Shown: one piece after another, positions 47,111-61,223 of the stretch
Layout: every line of letters starts with the position of its first letter
Position numbering within the stretch: the stretch's first letter is position 1
NCBI GenBank assembly: GCA_026874595.1
Contig: CM049308.1
Location: 39,480,527 to 39,544,526, forward strand
Length of the DNA stretch: 64,000 nt
Direction of reading: 5' to 3'
Source of the DNA: Sipunculus nudus
Taxonomy: Eukaryota > Annelida > Sipuncula > Golfingiida > Sipunculidae
Translations under genes and position numbers: made by a program
Notes under the pieces: generated by a model
Database searches by the model: none
What the model was told of the DNA's origin: nothing
What the model saw: the letters and a program-made list of their open reading frames with translations, nothing else

Positions 47111-48939
47111 TAAGTGTATTTTAGTATTTAGTAAACAAATGAAGGTGTTACTAATGCATTTCTGAAAATTTTCTGTTATAAAATTTGATCATATGAATTA
47201 ACTAGGACATAGCCAGTGGCTGGGGCAATTGTTTTCGGACCCGTGGCACACGGTTAAACCCCAATACTGCCCCAAGGCTTCGCTCTGATGTCTTCACGAC
47301 AGGTTATATGTTATTATTTCCGTGGTGATCACCACCCCGTACATATATACAACCTTAGTTGAAATATTCTAAAACTAGATCAAATTACATGTCATTTAAT
47401 CATGTATGCACAGTTCCATTTTCAACCGGGAAGAAATCCGAAGAAACAGGATATTTTCGACCAGGAGGCCCTCCTGGTAACAGATTTTCCTAAGACGAAA
47501 ACAAAAATTATTTCCTTCATATACAAATAGAAAATTCATTATTGAAACGTCTGTGTAAATATTAAAAATAATTATGCTTGAAAACTAAGTTCATAACTCG
47601 CATAATTATAGTTTTCAAAAGATCATGTTTGCAAATTGTTAGCTTTTGTGCATATTGTATAGCACTAGATGCCTGCACTTTGTAACATAAGTAGGCAGGA
47701 TAGGTAAAGATGACAGGATAATTTTAACCTGACACAACCGCTAGTGTGATCACCTGACTTGATGTTTGAGGCATTGGACATAGACCCTGAATAGAATCAG
47801 TAACGTATCTCAAGACCAGGAGAAGAGTAGCTCGCCCACTATCAGTAATTTTTATCTATATGGAGCCACTTTTTTTCGTTTAATAAGAATGTTTTGCCAG
47901 ATCCCATCAAATTATATCGGATCAGGCAGGCCAGAATCAATATTCATCAGTGTTGAGAAATGAAGAAGTTTAATCATACAGTGAAGGGTATATAATGTAG
48001 TTTATTATATACCCTAATCTGTCGGTCAAATACCAAAACGCAAGACCGCTAAAGCCATATCAAGATATAGGTATTATAAATACAATACATTCTCACCACT
48101 AAGACTCGATTAATGTTTGTCCACCTTGGACTCCAAATATGGTATAGCTTATATTACGATCATCTATACAAGCAGGGTATTTTACATCATCGGTACTATA
48201 ATGCCAGGCGTAAAAAAGAGGCGAAAATGAGACAATTAAGTAAAACTACCTTTCATCTCCGTATACCATGAATTTCGGAATTTGGTTTCAATTAGATATC
48301 ATGGTCCCAATCATATTCACGATATATACACATTTTTATAATGATTCTTTTGCTTCTATTAAATATCCTGGTTAACTAGAACTACGTACTGGACTTGGAA
48401 ACATGGACTTAAAGGCGTGATGACATATTAAGGTTGGATATTCAAACCCAACTGGAAGTGTTAAGAAAAAAAAGGGTTTATAAATATTCAAATTTGAATG
48501 TAAAGCGAATGAGGTGATATTTTACATAAGAATGAACGCCGAGGCATATTTATTCCTGTGGATCTGAACTGGTCCCTGTATACAATATGTGTTTATTATA
48601 AATTAAATGAATTCCATACAGAAAGCGAAACTGCTTGCATCCTCATGTTGGGTTGTCACCCAGAAACAATAATGTAGAATAATATTATAATAATTTTGTC
48701 TGATACATTTATCTCTCTGTGGACATACTCTAAATATATACTATCCAGGTTAAGGAGATATATTTTATTAGGGAACTGAACCCGTAATAAAACACAGGAA
48801 GTATTCATTACCATTCGTGATATAAATGATATGATGCACTATATTAATATATGCTAGTATATGCTAATATAAGCCATAGAAAGTACATCCCGCCTTACAT
48901 CTAGATTAAATTGTACACCGACAACTCAATGCTATAGCT
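47111..48939. other. Intergenic, no gene recognised
   Basis: AT-rich with no supported frame. It separates two oppositely oriented arrays of the same 163-bp repeat. Confidence 0.5.
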
Positions 48940-49400
48940 TCTCAATTTAATCTCTGACCAAGAAACCTCAGGTTTAACTAATATATCTGACGATATTTTA
49001 CATATTTACTAGAGAAACAGGGTCTTACCGCAATGACTGTTGTAATTTCCATTTCTAAAATATAAAAATATGAACATAAGACATTTTTTCCAATGGTCTT
49101 TTTACATTCTTTGACCATGTAAACTTATGTCTAGATTCCATGTTTGTCCAACAGTATTAAATGGTTTCCAATGTTTTCCAATGAGTATATAGAAGAAAGT
49201 AGAAGTTCCATCAATGGAATCCAAGATTTGAATATCAAAATTCAGTTAAACCACTGCATGTTTACATGGTTTCAATTAAATCTTTGACCATGAAACCTAG
49301 ATGTTCGACCAATAATCATGGTTAGTTTTATAGATATTGAGGGAAGTGACTTTCAATCAATGGCGGCCTTCACTTGCATATTAAAATTTAATATACGAAC
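48940..49400 (-). repeat. Inverted copy of the 163-bp tandem array, about three units
   Basis: TTGACCATGAAACCTAGAT-type blocks at ~48954, 49118 and 49278, and GGCGGCCTTCACTTGCATATT near 49364, are the reverse complement of the 46150-47110 unit. Confidence 0.8.
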
Positions 49401-51371
49401 TAAACCATTGTTAATATGCCCACTACCGAAATTAAAGCTGAACGTTCCTGTAAGTATAACATCTTGAATAAAATGAACTGTACATATCAGACACGTGCTC
49501 GACATGTTGTCGGGAAGGCTTGGGGACGGGGAATCCCTTGTGAAAACACGTCAGGCTGAGGGGGGATTCCGCGGAAACTATGTACAAAACGTGTTCGCTA
49601 AACGTGTTCAAAATAGAGAATTTTAAGACTCGCCTGTTGTTCGTAGGATAGATAGGCTTACCAAGCGATTCAAATTCTTATCTTTTCTGTAGTGGAAGTC
49701 ACGGCAATTGCGAGTTTTGTGCAAATTCATGTTCATATCACTGGGAAGAAGCTTAAAATGGTACGTATGGGACGAATAAAAATGGTAGGTATTTCACTGT
49801 CGTTTGCATTTTGAAAAAATGATTACGAGTTTAAGATGTTAAATCATAAATAAAAAGGTTTTTCTTTAGATAGGCCTATTTGCCAGGCATGAAAGACTCG
49901 TGAACTGAAAATTGCAATTTAAAAAAAAAAATAGAAATGAAAGGAAAAACAGAATATGCTGTCATTTTCAGAAAGGTATAAATAACAAGGTTACTTGAAA
50001 AAGCTTGTGGATCGATTTTAAGCCAAATCGTTTGACCTAAACTTTTCATCTCGCACATATGGCTTACCCATAGATGAAGAAACCTTGTGATTGTGAGGTC
50101 ACGGGGTCAAAGGTCATAGCCACAGCACCCGCTTCTTGAAAAAGCTTGTGGATCAATTTTAAGCCAAATCATTTGATCTTTAGCTTTCTCCTTCACATAT
50201 GCCTCACCCACCCATACACGTACAACTTATTGAATTTGACGTCAAAGCCTCCCCTCCTCATTTTAACACTTTCGTAATACACCCCATATCATTATGCTCC
50301 CATGCGAGGGGATGCTCTGCTTTGCGGTGCTCTTGCTATTATCCAGTAAGAGATTCCAAAGCTCCCGTTTTCTGGGAGCCTACCGAGTTTTAATATCAAA
50401 TACTTGCACTCCCATGCAGCCCTTCTATTGCATCGCGCCTTTATGATATTCATACTCCAATCTGTAGTGTATCTCCTAAGTTCATAATTAGACAAAAAAA
50501 GGATTAGGCCCAATACTTGAAACAAAGTCTTCTGGAAAATGTGTAACATTTCTAAGTCTATGTATTCCAGATGGTGTGGCGGGAAACCGTACGTTGCCGC
50601 CAACACCTGTATTCATTGATTCGGCCCGTAGCCTACTTACTCCTGTTAGCAGAAATGACCATACAGAAGTGGATCCTGACCCCAGCCCCTTTTTCAACCT
50701 CCGCAACCTTTTTAAGGGTTTCAGACCAATTTTTGCGGCCTTGAATCCCCTCTTCTGGACCTGGGGACCTTTTCTTAAGGCTTTGTGATTAGTCCTCCTG
50801 GGTTGTTCCCCCCCCCCCCCTCCTTTTTTCCAAAATCCTGGTGACGGGACGTTATGAATACACATGCCGGTCTGTCTGCCTGATCTGTACATCACAAGAA
50901 CCAGGAGTTAAAACTTAATGATTAAAAATATCGTAATGGGGAATTGGCCAAGAAATAGTTCCGAACGATTTAGCATAAAAAAGAGCAACAGCTATTCTAC
51001 GTCAGTGGCTGGCTCAGGATGTATTGGGAGTTTCCTCTAATCACATTTAAGTAAAACCGCTGAAGACTTATTAGTACGTGCATGGTCAAAAATGAACAGA
51101 GATTTGCCCAAATTCAGGGTTATCTTTCGTGCACATGATGGTGGTTCTGAGAAATTAAAAGATATTCAACGGCTGTTCAGGTTTGTTCAACGTAATTCGT
51201 ACGACACGTGTAACCGGTTAGGCGTAAAAAATTACAAAAAAAAATTTGTTTCTTTTAAAGTGTATATACGACATGGTTCGTGCTGCCACTCAAATGTCCT
51301 CGGTAGACCATTGTTTTAGGGACAAAACTGCCCCAAGATGGGCCCTACATGTTTGCATATCCCCTGTGGCT
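49401..51371. other. Intergenic, no gene recognised
   Basis: Two ~120-bp direct units (AAAAGCTTGTGGATC, AAGCCAAATC) lie at 49995-50215 and relate to the 44215-45560 core. A poly-C tract is at ~50810. An open frame at 50488-50895 (minus) is Lys/Arg-rich without recognisable homology. Confidence 0.5.
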
Positions 51372-52480
51372 CTTTTTAGCGAACCTGTGAGCTTATGAGA
51401 TTATGTGGCGTCGTCCGTCGTCTGTCGTCCGTACGTTAACCCATACTATCTCGAAAACGGCAGGAGCTTGCATCACCAAATTTTATGCAAACAATTAGTC
51501 ATTTAAAAATCATTATCAGATTTTGCTTATTTTTTGGCTAACTGCATTTTCTTAGATTTTTAGGGGAAAAGCTAAAAAACTTTAAAAATTTTCTACTCCG
51601 AAACTGTCCAGCCAAATTGTCCAATATTTCACAGAAATGATTCCTGGAACAATCTCTCTCAAATTTGTTCGAATGGTTTAAGTTCGGCGATTTTTGGCCG
51701 AGTTACAGGAAGTTGAACTTCGTCATCTGTAAAAAAAAGCATACTAAAATTACAATCTCAGAAACGGCTGGAGCTGTCATCACCATATTTTACGCAATTG
51801 TTCGTCAAATGAGCCATATCTGAAATTGAGGTATTGGTGGCGTACCTGCATCGGTCTTTTTTTACGGGGTCGTCAGTGCCGTATCATACTGAGAGCAACA
51901 AAAAACTTCTTCTCTGAAACCATATGGCCAAATCGTTTAATATCTTACAGAAATGATCCTAGGGTAGTGCTTTCTGAAGTTTGTTCAAATGGTATCCGCA
52001 GCAACCTGTAGTTGCTCGATGAGCGTATACTTCTTTTGGCTTGGCTTAGTATCAGTTCAGTGACTTTTGGCCAAGTTATGGGAAGCTGAATTTAGTCATT
52101 TGCCATAACAGCCAATTTTAGCTCTATGGCTCCAAAGATCTTCTTCTCATAAATCACTGGGCCAAATTCTTAAATCTCGCATATTAATTATTCTTAGATA
52201 TTGATAATTCAAGTTTGTTCAAATGGGTTTGGTTCGGTGAATTTTGGCCGAGTTACGGGAAACTGAACTTAGCCATTTTGCTGTATATTCTTATATGAGT
52301 TATAAACCTGCAAAACGTTTTTCGACTGATGCCACTGGGGCCAATTTGTTTAATATTTTACAAGAAGCATCCCCACAATAATTCGTATAATAATTGTCTT
52401 AAATGGTTTCACATGAATGATTTTTGGCTGAATTATGGAGATTGAATGGAGTCATTTAACCTTATATGTTAGCTGTGTGA
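51372..52480 (-). mobile_element. HINE-like element, reverse orientation, ~180-bp tandem core
   Basis: Read on the minus strand the 3' end is near 51372: GACGACGGACGACG, then CATAAGCTCACAGG and TTCGCTAAAAA, comparable with the (GGAC)n-hairpin-TAAAA end of family A. Core units contain TTTTTGGCCGAGTTA (51694, ~52242, ~52425 and degenerate ~52065) and CCAAATNGTNNAATATTTCACA. No coding capacity. Confidence 0.6.
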
Positions 52481-52489
52481 AGCAGTTAC

Positions 52490-53215
52490 ATCTGGCCTGG
52501 CACCAGTTTATCAGCATCTATTACATCATGCCACTAGACATTTAGATTTCAGGTTAAATAGCTTGGCAGACTGCCAACTATTTCAGATATTGCAACAGGC
52601 CAAAGGTCAGTCTGGATCTGTTTATAGCTTTGGCAGACTGGCAACTGTGTCCGATTAGGCAACAGGTCAAGAGTTTACTCAGTGCAGCCAGTTATAGGTC
52701 AAGAGTTCACTCAGTGCAGTAGCTGTATTCTATTTATAGCATTGGCAGACGGCCCAAAGTACCAGATTTGGCGCCAAAGGTCATTCTTGATCTATTTATA
52801 GCTTTGGCAAACTGCCAACTGTGTCAGATTATGCAACAGGTCAAGAGTTCACTCAATTAGCTGCATTCTATTTATAGCTTTGGCAGACTGTCTAAAGTAT
52901 CAGATTTGGCGCCAAAGTTCAGTCTGGATCTGTTTATAGCTTTGGCAAACTGCCAACTGTGTCAGATTATGCAACAGGTCAAGAGTTCACTCAGTGCTGT
53001 AGCTGCATTCTATTTATAGCTTTGGCAGACTGCCACTGCATCAGATTTGGCACCCAAAGTTCAGCCTAAATCTATTTATAGCTTTGGCAGACTGCCAACT
53101 GTGTCAGATTATGCAACAGGTCAAGAGTTCACTCAGTGCAGCCAGGTACAGGTCAAAAGTTCACTCAGTCTAGCCAGGTGCAAGTCAAGAGTTCACTCAG
53201 TGCAGTAGCTTGAGC
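52490..53215 (+). repeat. Satellite-like tandem array
   Basis: Repeated TTTATAGCTTTGGCAGACTG, CCAACTGTGTCAGATTATGC and AACAGGTCAAGAGTTCACTC blocks in units of ~60-80 bp combined into longer periods. At least seven TATAGCTTTGGCA copies. Ends just before the family A element at 53301. Confidence 0.85.
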
Positions 53216-53300
53216 CAGCACTTCCAGGGCTGTGAAATATGCTGAATATTTATAAACATTTTCAGTGATGTTGGTAACTTGACTTTTCATTTTCCCATTA

Positions 53301-54661
53301 AACAAGGGACCCATGGGTTACGGCGCTCAGCTGATCATGATTGGACTATAAATGTATCACCATTGTTATACTATATTGAGTAGAAAAAGCTTATGAATAT
53401 CATGGTCATGTTGGGCTTTTATAAAGGAATATGATGTAATATGTGAGTAAATGATATATGAAATAATCTGACTGATGGATTAATATGGAGTAAAATATAG
53501 TGGTTTATTTTTTATTTATTTGGGAGGGGTCGAAAAAAAACAATTATTTTAGCAAATATGAATGCAATGACAGTATACTAAGCAGTGGTATAATGATGAT
53601 AAGACTATTTGTTGAAGGATCTATAGTGTATGGAAAACTGCAAGATTTCAATTTGACAGATACAAGGTTATGATTAACTATGCTGATGAGGGGATTTATG
53701 AATTTGTGACTGTATGACATGATATCTTGACAAGATCGGTCTTGACATAGTACATTATTTTGATGACCCTCACGTCTACATATTACACAATATTGACACA
53801 ATTTCTGGCATGTACATAGGTACCTATGGACAAATGGTCAACAGTACTGAACCACCTAGAAGGTTAAAATATTAAAAATATGATGAAATGTAGATAAAGT
53901 TTGAGAGGAAGAGGTAATTTGGGCCATGGTTGGTTTATATGATTGAAGAAAATGTTGCAAATAATATTTGAGATCCGACCATGCCTTTCCATTGGTTACA
54001 TTTTTGATAAGCTGTTGACAGTTCAACAGTTTACACATTTGTCTGATGAGATCCAATTTATTTGGTAAACCCTTTTTATCAATTTTATGATATGTATACA
54101 GTTGCCATAACGTCCCCACTCCACAGGTGCAATGACTTGATGGGGGGTGGGGGGTGTTGTGTTATGATCACACTTACAACGCCTCCGTCTCTCTGTACAT
54201 ATTTTCTTTAAATTTTATGCTATAGCCATAAAACTATTGTTCACAGTGCCAAGGAGCAAAGCCTCAGTGGGATGAAGAAGGGGATGGTGAGAGTTACAAC
54301 ACCCTTGCATATACATACAGGATATGAAATTTAATTCAACAGTGCTTATAAAAAAAAAGTTTATTCATGAACATTAAATATTTAAAACAGGCAGAAAGAT
54401 GGAGAAACAAAGCAAACCATTTTTTCCCCATTCTACTGAGCCAATAAAAAATTAACAATATTTGCATTAATTCCTTTTTTTCCATTACATAATTTTATTC
54501 AGGTTTACGAATGTTACTATAAATTTACAGTATAACATACATGTGATTGTGAATATTTCAGTTGATTCACATTTCTAAATTGCATCGACATTTATAGCTA
54601 ATGTATCTAGTTTATAGTACCTGTCAACAGAATGGGATGGAGGGAGGAAGGGAGGCAATAA

Positions 54662-54710
<49 letters not shown>

Positions 54711-54798
54711 TGAAAGATGGAGAGAGAAAGAGAAAAAGCAGAGGAGAGAGAGAGAGAGAGAGATAGAGAGAGAGAAAGAAAGAGAGAGCTGGACTGCC

Positions 54799-54831
<33 letters not shown>

Positions 54832-55780
54832 GAGGCTCTCTGGTAATTACTGCCTGACCCAGCCTTACCCAGACACTCACAGTGGCAGTAGGTCAGACCT
54901 GAAGGTGTTATGTAACTGCCCAGTACATTGCATTTATACTGACCTGATGTAAACAATGAAGACTTGGTACCTGGAAACTTGAATAAAATCTACAGTTTTT
55001 GATCAATTAGTTTCAAATTTCAGATTTTAACAGATGAAATGCTAATGTGTACATGCTGTGAAAATTAAATCCACAGCACTAACAGGAAAAGGTATCAGGA
55101 AAAAAGAAAAGTATTCTCAACTATGAAACTAATACATGTGTTAAAATTAATCCAAGGATCAAAACACCCAATATATTATACCAGAAGCAAACTGGAGTTG
55201 GGAATGTTTAATTTTATGAACTGAAATAAAGGATCAGCAATATAAATTTTGATTATTTAGCCAGTATCATGTAACAACTGATACAACCATGAGTTATAAG
55301 TCAAACAAATCAAAATCTTTAATGAGCACTCTGATGAACATCCACACTTTCATTGCAATACATCTCTTTGTGGACACAGTTAAATGTGCACTTTAATCAT
55401 TGTAACCCTGGTGGTACAATACAAAATCTAAAATGTAGCATAGCAAAAAATCCGTTAAAATACAGAAAATTATAACATTCATCTAGTTTATGCACCAGCT
55501 GAGGGGGGGGGGGGGGGGGGAGTGCAGGGCAGAGGGAAAGCCTGCTGGTAATGGCCAAGCTAAGCCAAGGCAAGCTGCCTGGGGTGGGTTACATAATGCA
55601 AGTGAAGACTGTATTACTAGGTGGGCCAGATGTAAACAACACTTGACATGGTGTATGAAAACTTAAATAAAAGCTACTCTTTTCAAACAATTCCTTTGAA
55701 ATTTCAGGTTTTAAAAGATTAAATCCTTATGTATATATGCTGTGAAAATTAAATCAACAGTGCTTACAGCTGAGCTAAAA
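53301..55780 (+). mobile_element. HINE-like family A, diverged copy
   Basis: Begins AACAAGGGACCCATGGGTTA with GGCGCTCAGCTG and ends CAGCTGAGCTAAAA. Only the outer arm of the 3' hairpin remains. It contains the GCTGTGAAAATTAAATC blocks of family A and an internal (GA)n expansion. A family C element begins at the next base. Confidence 0.7.
54665..54836. repeat. (GA)n simple repeat
   Basis: Imperfect GA microsatellite ~170 bp long within the family A copy. It generates false RERERE and LSLSLS frames on the two strands. Confidence 0.95.
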
Positions 55781-57948
55781 ACTAGATGTGTCGGAACGAC
55801 ACGAATGCCCCCGCTTGGGGCAAATTAGAAACATTTGTTAAAATTTGTAAGTTTTTTTTAAGTTCATGAGGTGTCGTATGGTCAAATGTAGGTCAACAAG
55901 GGCAAAATGCAAACTCTATCTGTAACAGGTCATTATCAAGCAACACACCAAAAATCAGGCCAGTATTTGCCGGCATTGTGAAAAAAAACCATACATGTGC
56001 ATTTTTCATAAAAATGTCTGTCTTTCATGAAATTTTCTATGTTTAGGATCTGTCATAAGGTCAAAAATAGGTCAACTGGGACGAAACGCGAACTCGATCT
56101 GTAAGTGGTCATTATGCGCCCACAGACCAAACATTAGGCCAGTATCTGGAAGCATTGCATTGCGAAACTAGAACATTAGCAAAAGCTGATAATCAGTTAT
56201 AAATTTAAATTTTAGAGGTATGTACCATGTTTCTTAACAAACCACCAAATGCTTCCTGAGAAATAAGCTCAGTTTTTTTCCATACAAAGCTCTGTTACCT
56301 TGAAAAGAAGGTCAAAATCACCCATCTTTGAACTTGACCAAGATTTTGTAAATATCATGCAATAGCACTGAAGAAATGAAGTTCCTGTGTTAAATACCTT
56401 TGGAGATATCCTGCACAAAAGGCCAAAATTGAAAAATCCGATAAAAATTCATTAAAAAATCAGAAATTGTAGAAGGTGCCACCAAAATTGTGCAGCACGC
56501 ACAAACCATCATTCCAAAGGATCATAGTAAGTTTTGTGAAAATCCACACAATGGTTCCTGAGCTATAAGCTTCTGAGTGTTTTTGTATAATCAGCTCTAA
56601 AACAAAGGAAAATAGGTCAAGGTCACCCATCTTTACACTTGACCAAGATTTTTTTTATGTACATCTTCACTGATGAAATAAAATTCCAACGGTGAATCCT
56701 TTTTGAGATACCCTGCTCACAAGGCCAAAATTGAAAAATCCGATAAAAATGATTGAAAAATCAGAAAATGCAGGTGGCGCCACCAAAATAGTGCAGCATG
56801 TACAGACCATCAGTCCCAATAACCATAGTAAGTTTTGTGAAAATCCACACAATGGTTCCTGAAATATAAGCTTCTGCGTGTTTTTCTATAATCAGCTCTA
56901 AAATGTAGAAAAATGGGTCAAGGTCACCCATCTTCGAACTTGACCGAGATTTTATCGATATACATCGTCACTGATGAAATAAAATTCCAACGGTGAATCC
57001 TTTTAGAGATATCCCGCTCACAAGGTAAAAGTTAACAGAACGCAGGACAGACGGACGCCGGACGGACAGCTATACAGACAGACAGACGGACAGCTTGGGT
57101 GACGACAATAGCCCATCAGCCTATGAGCTGAGGGCTAAAAACCGCTGTACATGTACATTTGTCATGAAAATTTCTATTTTTCATGAAATTTTCTATGTTT
57201 AGGAGCCGTAAAACAATCAAAAGTAGGTCAACCGGAACGAAACGCGAACTCGATCTGTAACTGGTCATTAACTGCCACACACATAAAAAATCAGGGTGGT
57301 ATCTGCAGGCATTGCGGAAAAAAAGTCCGTACATATGCATTTGTTATGAAAATTTCTATTTTTCATGAAACTTTCTATGTTCAGGAGCAGTCAAATGGTC
57401 AAAAGTAGGTCAAATGGGACAAAACAAGGACTCGATCTGTAATTGGTCAATATCTGCCAACACACCAAAAATCAGGCCCGTATCTGCAGGCATTGCGCAA
57501 AAAAGTCCGTACATGTGCACTTATCATGAAAATTTATATTTTTTTATGAAATTTTCTATGTTAGGGCACTGTCAAACGGTCAAAAGTAGGTCAACTGGGA
57601 CAAAACGTGAACTCAATCTGTAACTGGTCATTAATTATCTGCCCACATATAAAAAATCAGGCCAATAGCTGCAGGCATTGCGAAAAAAGTCTGTACATGT
57701 GTATTTGTCATGAAAATTTATATTTTTCATGAAAATTTCTATGTTCAGGAGCTGTAAAACAGTCAAAAATAGGTCAACGGGGACGAAACGCGAACTTGAT
57801 CTGTAACTGGTCAATATCTGCCCACACACCAAAAATCATGCCAATATCTACAGGCATTGCGAAAAAAAGTCCGTACAACTGTTTGATTTCGGAAGGACGG
57901 AATAGGTAAAACTATATGCCCCGGCCACTTTGTGGCGGGGGCATAAAA
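55781..57948 (+). mobile_element. HINE-like family C element
   Basis: Starts ACTAGAT, then a 5' hairpin (GTGTCG / CGACAC, loop GAA) and ATGCCCCCGC. Core: ~180-bp units with GCAGGCATTGCG and GTCCGTACATGTGCAT (near 57305, 57488, 57672, 57852), plus units holding GCAGGTGGCGCCACC and ATGGTTCCTGA near 56770. Ends in a 3' hairpin (TATGCCCCGGCCAC, loop TTT, GTGGCGGGGGCATA) and AAAA. It abuts the end of a family A copy with no spacer. Confidence 0.8.
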
Positions 57949-59717
57949 CCAAGTGAAAACTTAATAACAAATTGCTTTCCTTAAATTTTCTGACTTTTAA
58001 AAACGGTCTGTATTAGTTTCTACAGGCGTACCTTTTGGAGAATTTTGTATATATTGGTACAGAGGAATCACCTATACCATAAAGCAAAACGTTATGCGAA
58101 GATATATTCAGTATTAAGGCGAAAACTGTGTTTTTCAGCCTTCTTAACTGGTTGTTTCTGTGTTGAATACAGGTTTCTGTGGGAGATCTATAGCAATTTA
58201 CTCCTGCTGGCCTTCCATCAATATGTAAAGACGCTGCATGGTGGTTGCTAAGAAGCTCTGGATGCAAAACATAAGTATGTGTAGGATATTGATTTAACAT
58301 ATCCTTGCTCCCCTACACTGGAACTGCCACAACAACATCAGAAAAGCTATGATAAAATCATGGCGATACAGTTATGCCGAGTATCTGCTGTGCTCTGTCT
58401 GCAATAAAATGTGTCTCATGTTTGCAAGGTTGCTGTGATGAGTTGTGTGGACTGGTTTACAAAGTATGACTCGCACGCTGTTAGTGATGTGCTAGGAACA
58501 GTTTGCACCTGTTTTGATTTTCTAGAGATTCTGAAGCATTTATTACCGGTATTTAGCTACAACATGACCAACAGCAATGCGAACGCTGACTATTAACTGC
58601 ATTGTTAAAACCTGGTTGTTAATACCCCAGAAAGTACATTTGGCAAATGAAACGGAGTAATGTGGTTTCAGCTTTTACGGGTATTCCCTTGAACCAAGGT
58701 CAAAATTCACCATAAACAAGTGTTACTCAATACCGTGTCCGAGGGTTTATCCTAGATAGTAATTTGCAGATTTCTTCGTAAGTGAAGGTAAACATTATTA
58801 TATCCCATTCTTGTTCTAACTAGACTCTTAAAGCAAGCGAGAAATAGTATTTATTGGAATTCTTTCACTGAAAAAAAAACAGTGAAAAAAGAATAATTAG
58901 CGTCTAGGAAATCCTCAAAAAAGCGACTCTTTTAAAAGAGTGATTTTTGCGGGCCTGCTAAAGTAAAATATCTTGGCTACCAGTATTTGTGTTACAAGTC
59001 ATAAGACAATCTTAATTTCGCAGTGTATTTCCAAATCTGGCTCCTATATCATACATTTTGTTACCTTGGCCTTGCAAAAACAATCAGATCATATCATTGC
59101 TCATGATCACTCACTAATCTAGTATTGCACATCCCATCATATGACATGTTACGGCACAGGTTCTTCCAACTTGGAATCTATTTCTTTGTTGTTTGCAAGT
59201 GCATTACCATATATCTGACTGTAACTAGTAGTAAAACAGGTGTAATACAAGGGCTTATGTAGAAACATTTATTTTTCAGAGCAATTAAAATAACACTGCC
59301 AGGCAGCCCTTAATTGTTCCTGACTGGCGACAGAAACAAATGCTACTATTTCATGATCTGTTTATGCTGAATAAAAATTGTTATGTATACAAGGTGACAC
59401 ACCCTTAACAGACCAGCCACTCATGTTGAAATTTGTTAAATATAAGCAACCCTGGCTGCCACAAGCAAGTCCATATCATTCCTTGCAACACAGTACTTCT
59501 GAGCTGGCAGATATCTGAGATGCCTATTAAAACCAACCTCAAAGTATTGATTAAGTTATAGAAAATTTTGAACAGCTGCGCTTCGCCAATTCTTTGATTC
59601 ATTTTAAATAACACAAGTTCATGCATAACAACATAACGTAATTATAATAAACTTAAATATCACCAAACAACTAAAATGTTTTTGACTAAATCATGAATTT
59701 TTCTATTAAAAAATAAA
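57949..59717. other. Intergenic, 3' of TRMT5
   Basis: No gene recognised. The largest open frames (58013-58300 and 59405-59626, minus) have no recognisable family motifs. Confidence 0.5.
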
Positions 59718-59723
59718 TTTATT
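59718..59723 (-). terminator. TRMT5: TRMT5 poly(A) signal
   Basis: AATAAA on the minus strand, ~63 nt after the TRMT5 stop codon, in an A/T-rich 3'UTR. Confidence 0.75.
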
Positions 59724-59785
59724 TTCATCAAATCATTCTTGTTTGTTGATGTCCTTTATCTGGGTGATCAAATGTCGAGCTATGA

Positions 59786-59832
59786 CTATGAGTCTGCAGC
59801 ATCAAGTTTTTGCTTCTTTGCTGGAGTCTCCT
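59786..59832 (-). CDS. TRMT5: TRMT5 last coding exon
   Basis: The acceptor CTTACATTCCAG precedes 59832. The exon begins AG, completing the codon left in phase 1 by the exon ending at 62621, and encodes ETPAKKQKLDAADS before TAG at 59788-59786. The short basic tail resembles the Lys/Arg-rich C-terminus of animal TRMT5. Too short for ordinary ORF detection; supported by phase match, strong acceptor and poly(A) signal. Confidence 0.8.
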
Positions 59833-61223
59833 CTGGAATGTAAGGAAAATAAGTAAGTAAAAGGATTGCTCTAATCAACATATCATGGTATTGATGCTTT
59901 CTGAATCTACAAGTCTGAAAAAGAAAATCATACACACATCATAAAGATAATACCATAAACTAAAAACATATATGCCAGACAGTCCTACCTGACTAAAAAT
60001 AATTGACATAAAAATGGTCATAATTTAAAATCAAAGTCTGTTATAAATGTACAAAATGCAGAGCTTTCAACAGACTAAATAGGCAAAAAAACTGAAGAGT
60101 CCGGGATGTTCAGTCCAAAATTCCGAAGGGTCACATGGGATTTTAGAGCATTCCAGGGGGCAGGGGATCGCCATTAAATCTTGAAGCGTTGTATAAAAGT
60201 GAATATATTTTAGATATCTTGTCATCAGATGATATTAGATTATTAAGAAATGTCAGTCGTCAGCAGTGTTTACATAGTTGACCAGTTAGACAGGTCAGCG
60301 ATGGTCAGTGACTGCTACAAAAGCTAAGAACCTCTCAGTCCAACAGGCAGAAATTCCCCACAACTGAGCATCCAAAAGAGAATTCAAACATCATAGACCC
60401 TTACCCCTGTGTTCCTGGAAGCTCTGAGAAAAAACGTACTTTAAAACACAATGAAATACTTTTGCACAATTTTATAGTATATATACATATGTGAAAATGT
60501 ATATTATTTAAGTTATATTTGATAGCGTTGGAATTTCATATTTTACCATATTAAAATGTTTGTAAAATGAAAATAATTATTATTTTTTCCTGATTTTGAT
60601 CAAACCTGATGTCAAATCTGAAATTTATCGGAATTGAAGGGAAGATGAAATGAATTGGAATTGAAATTTACAGGCTCCATTGGATTCATCTGAATTGATC
60701 AACAGAAGTTCCAGATCTCATATATTGCCTAAGTGTCGCTCATTGAAAGTTGCTAAGGTCAGTTTGAAGATCAGCCATGCAGTATTTGGTTAGAGTCAGA
60801 CACAAATGCCTCTCATGGGTGACTCAAGGAGCATGATAACAGCTTAAATGCTTTATAACCACTGTTCCTGAATTGTTCGTATCAACACTTTCAGCACATC
60901 AGAGATTGGAAAATATCAATATGATAATGAAATATTGACATTCAAGTTTTCAGCTTCTCATAGCAATTGTAATATACAATAGATACAAAATTGAACTGTA
61001 ATAGTAATGACTACAGAATGCAAAGAATAAGAGTAATGTGTATTACTTCCTATTACTTCCCATACCCTGCTGTGCCAAATAAAGCATGTGATCAGATAAT
61101 ACTGAACTAAGTTGTTTTGGTCCATTGACTTTCCTGGGTATGCCTGTAGTTACAGCAGCCACTGTGTCCTGAGCTGCTCTGCTATCCTGGTGTGCTTTGA
61201 ACAGCTGTTCTCTATGGAGTGAC

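Noticed and set aside
50488-50895. 135-codon minus-strand frame
   Set aside because: Basic low-complexity composition, poly-G run inside, no family resemblance and no splice context.
54601-54956. Long open frames rich in RERERE and LSLSLS
   Set aside because: Translation of a (GA)n microsatellite in both directions; no start context or conserved domain.
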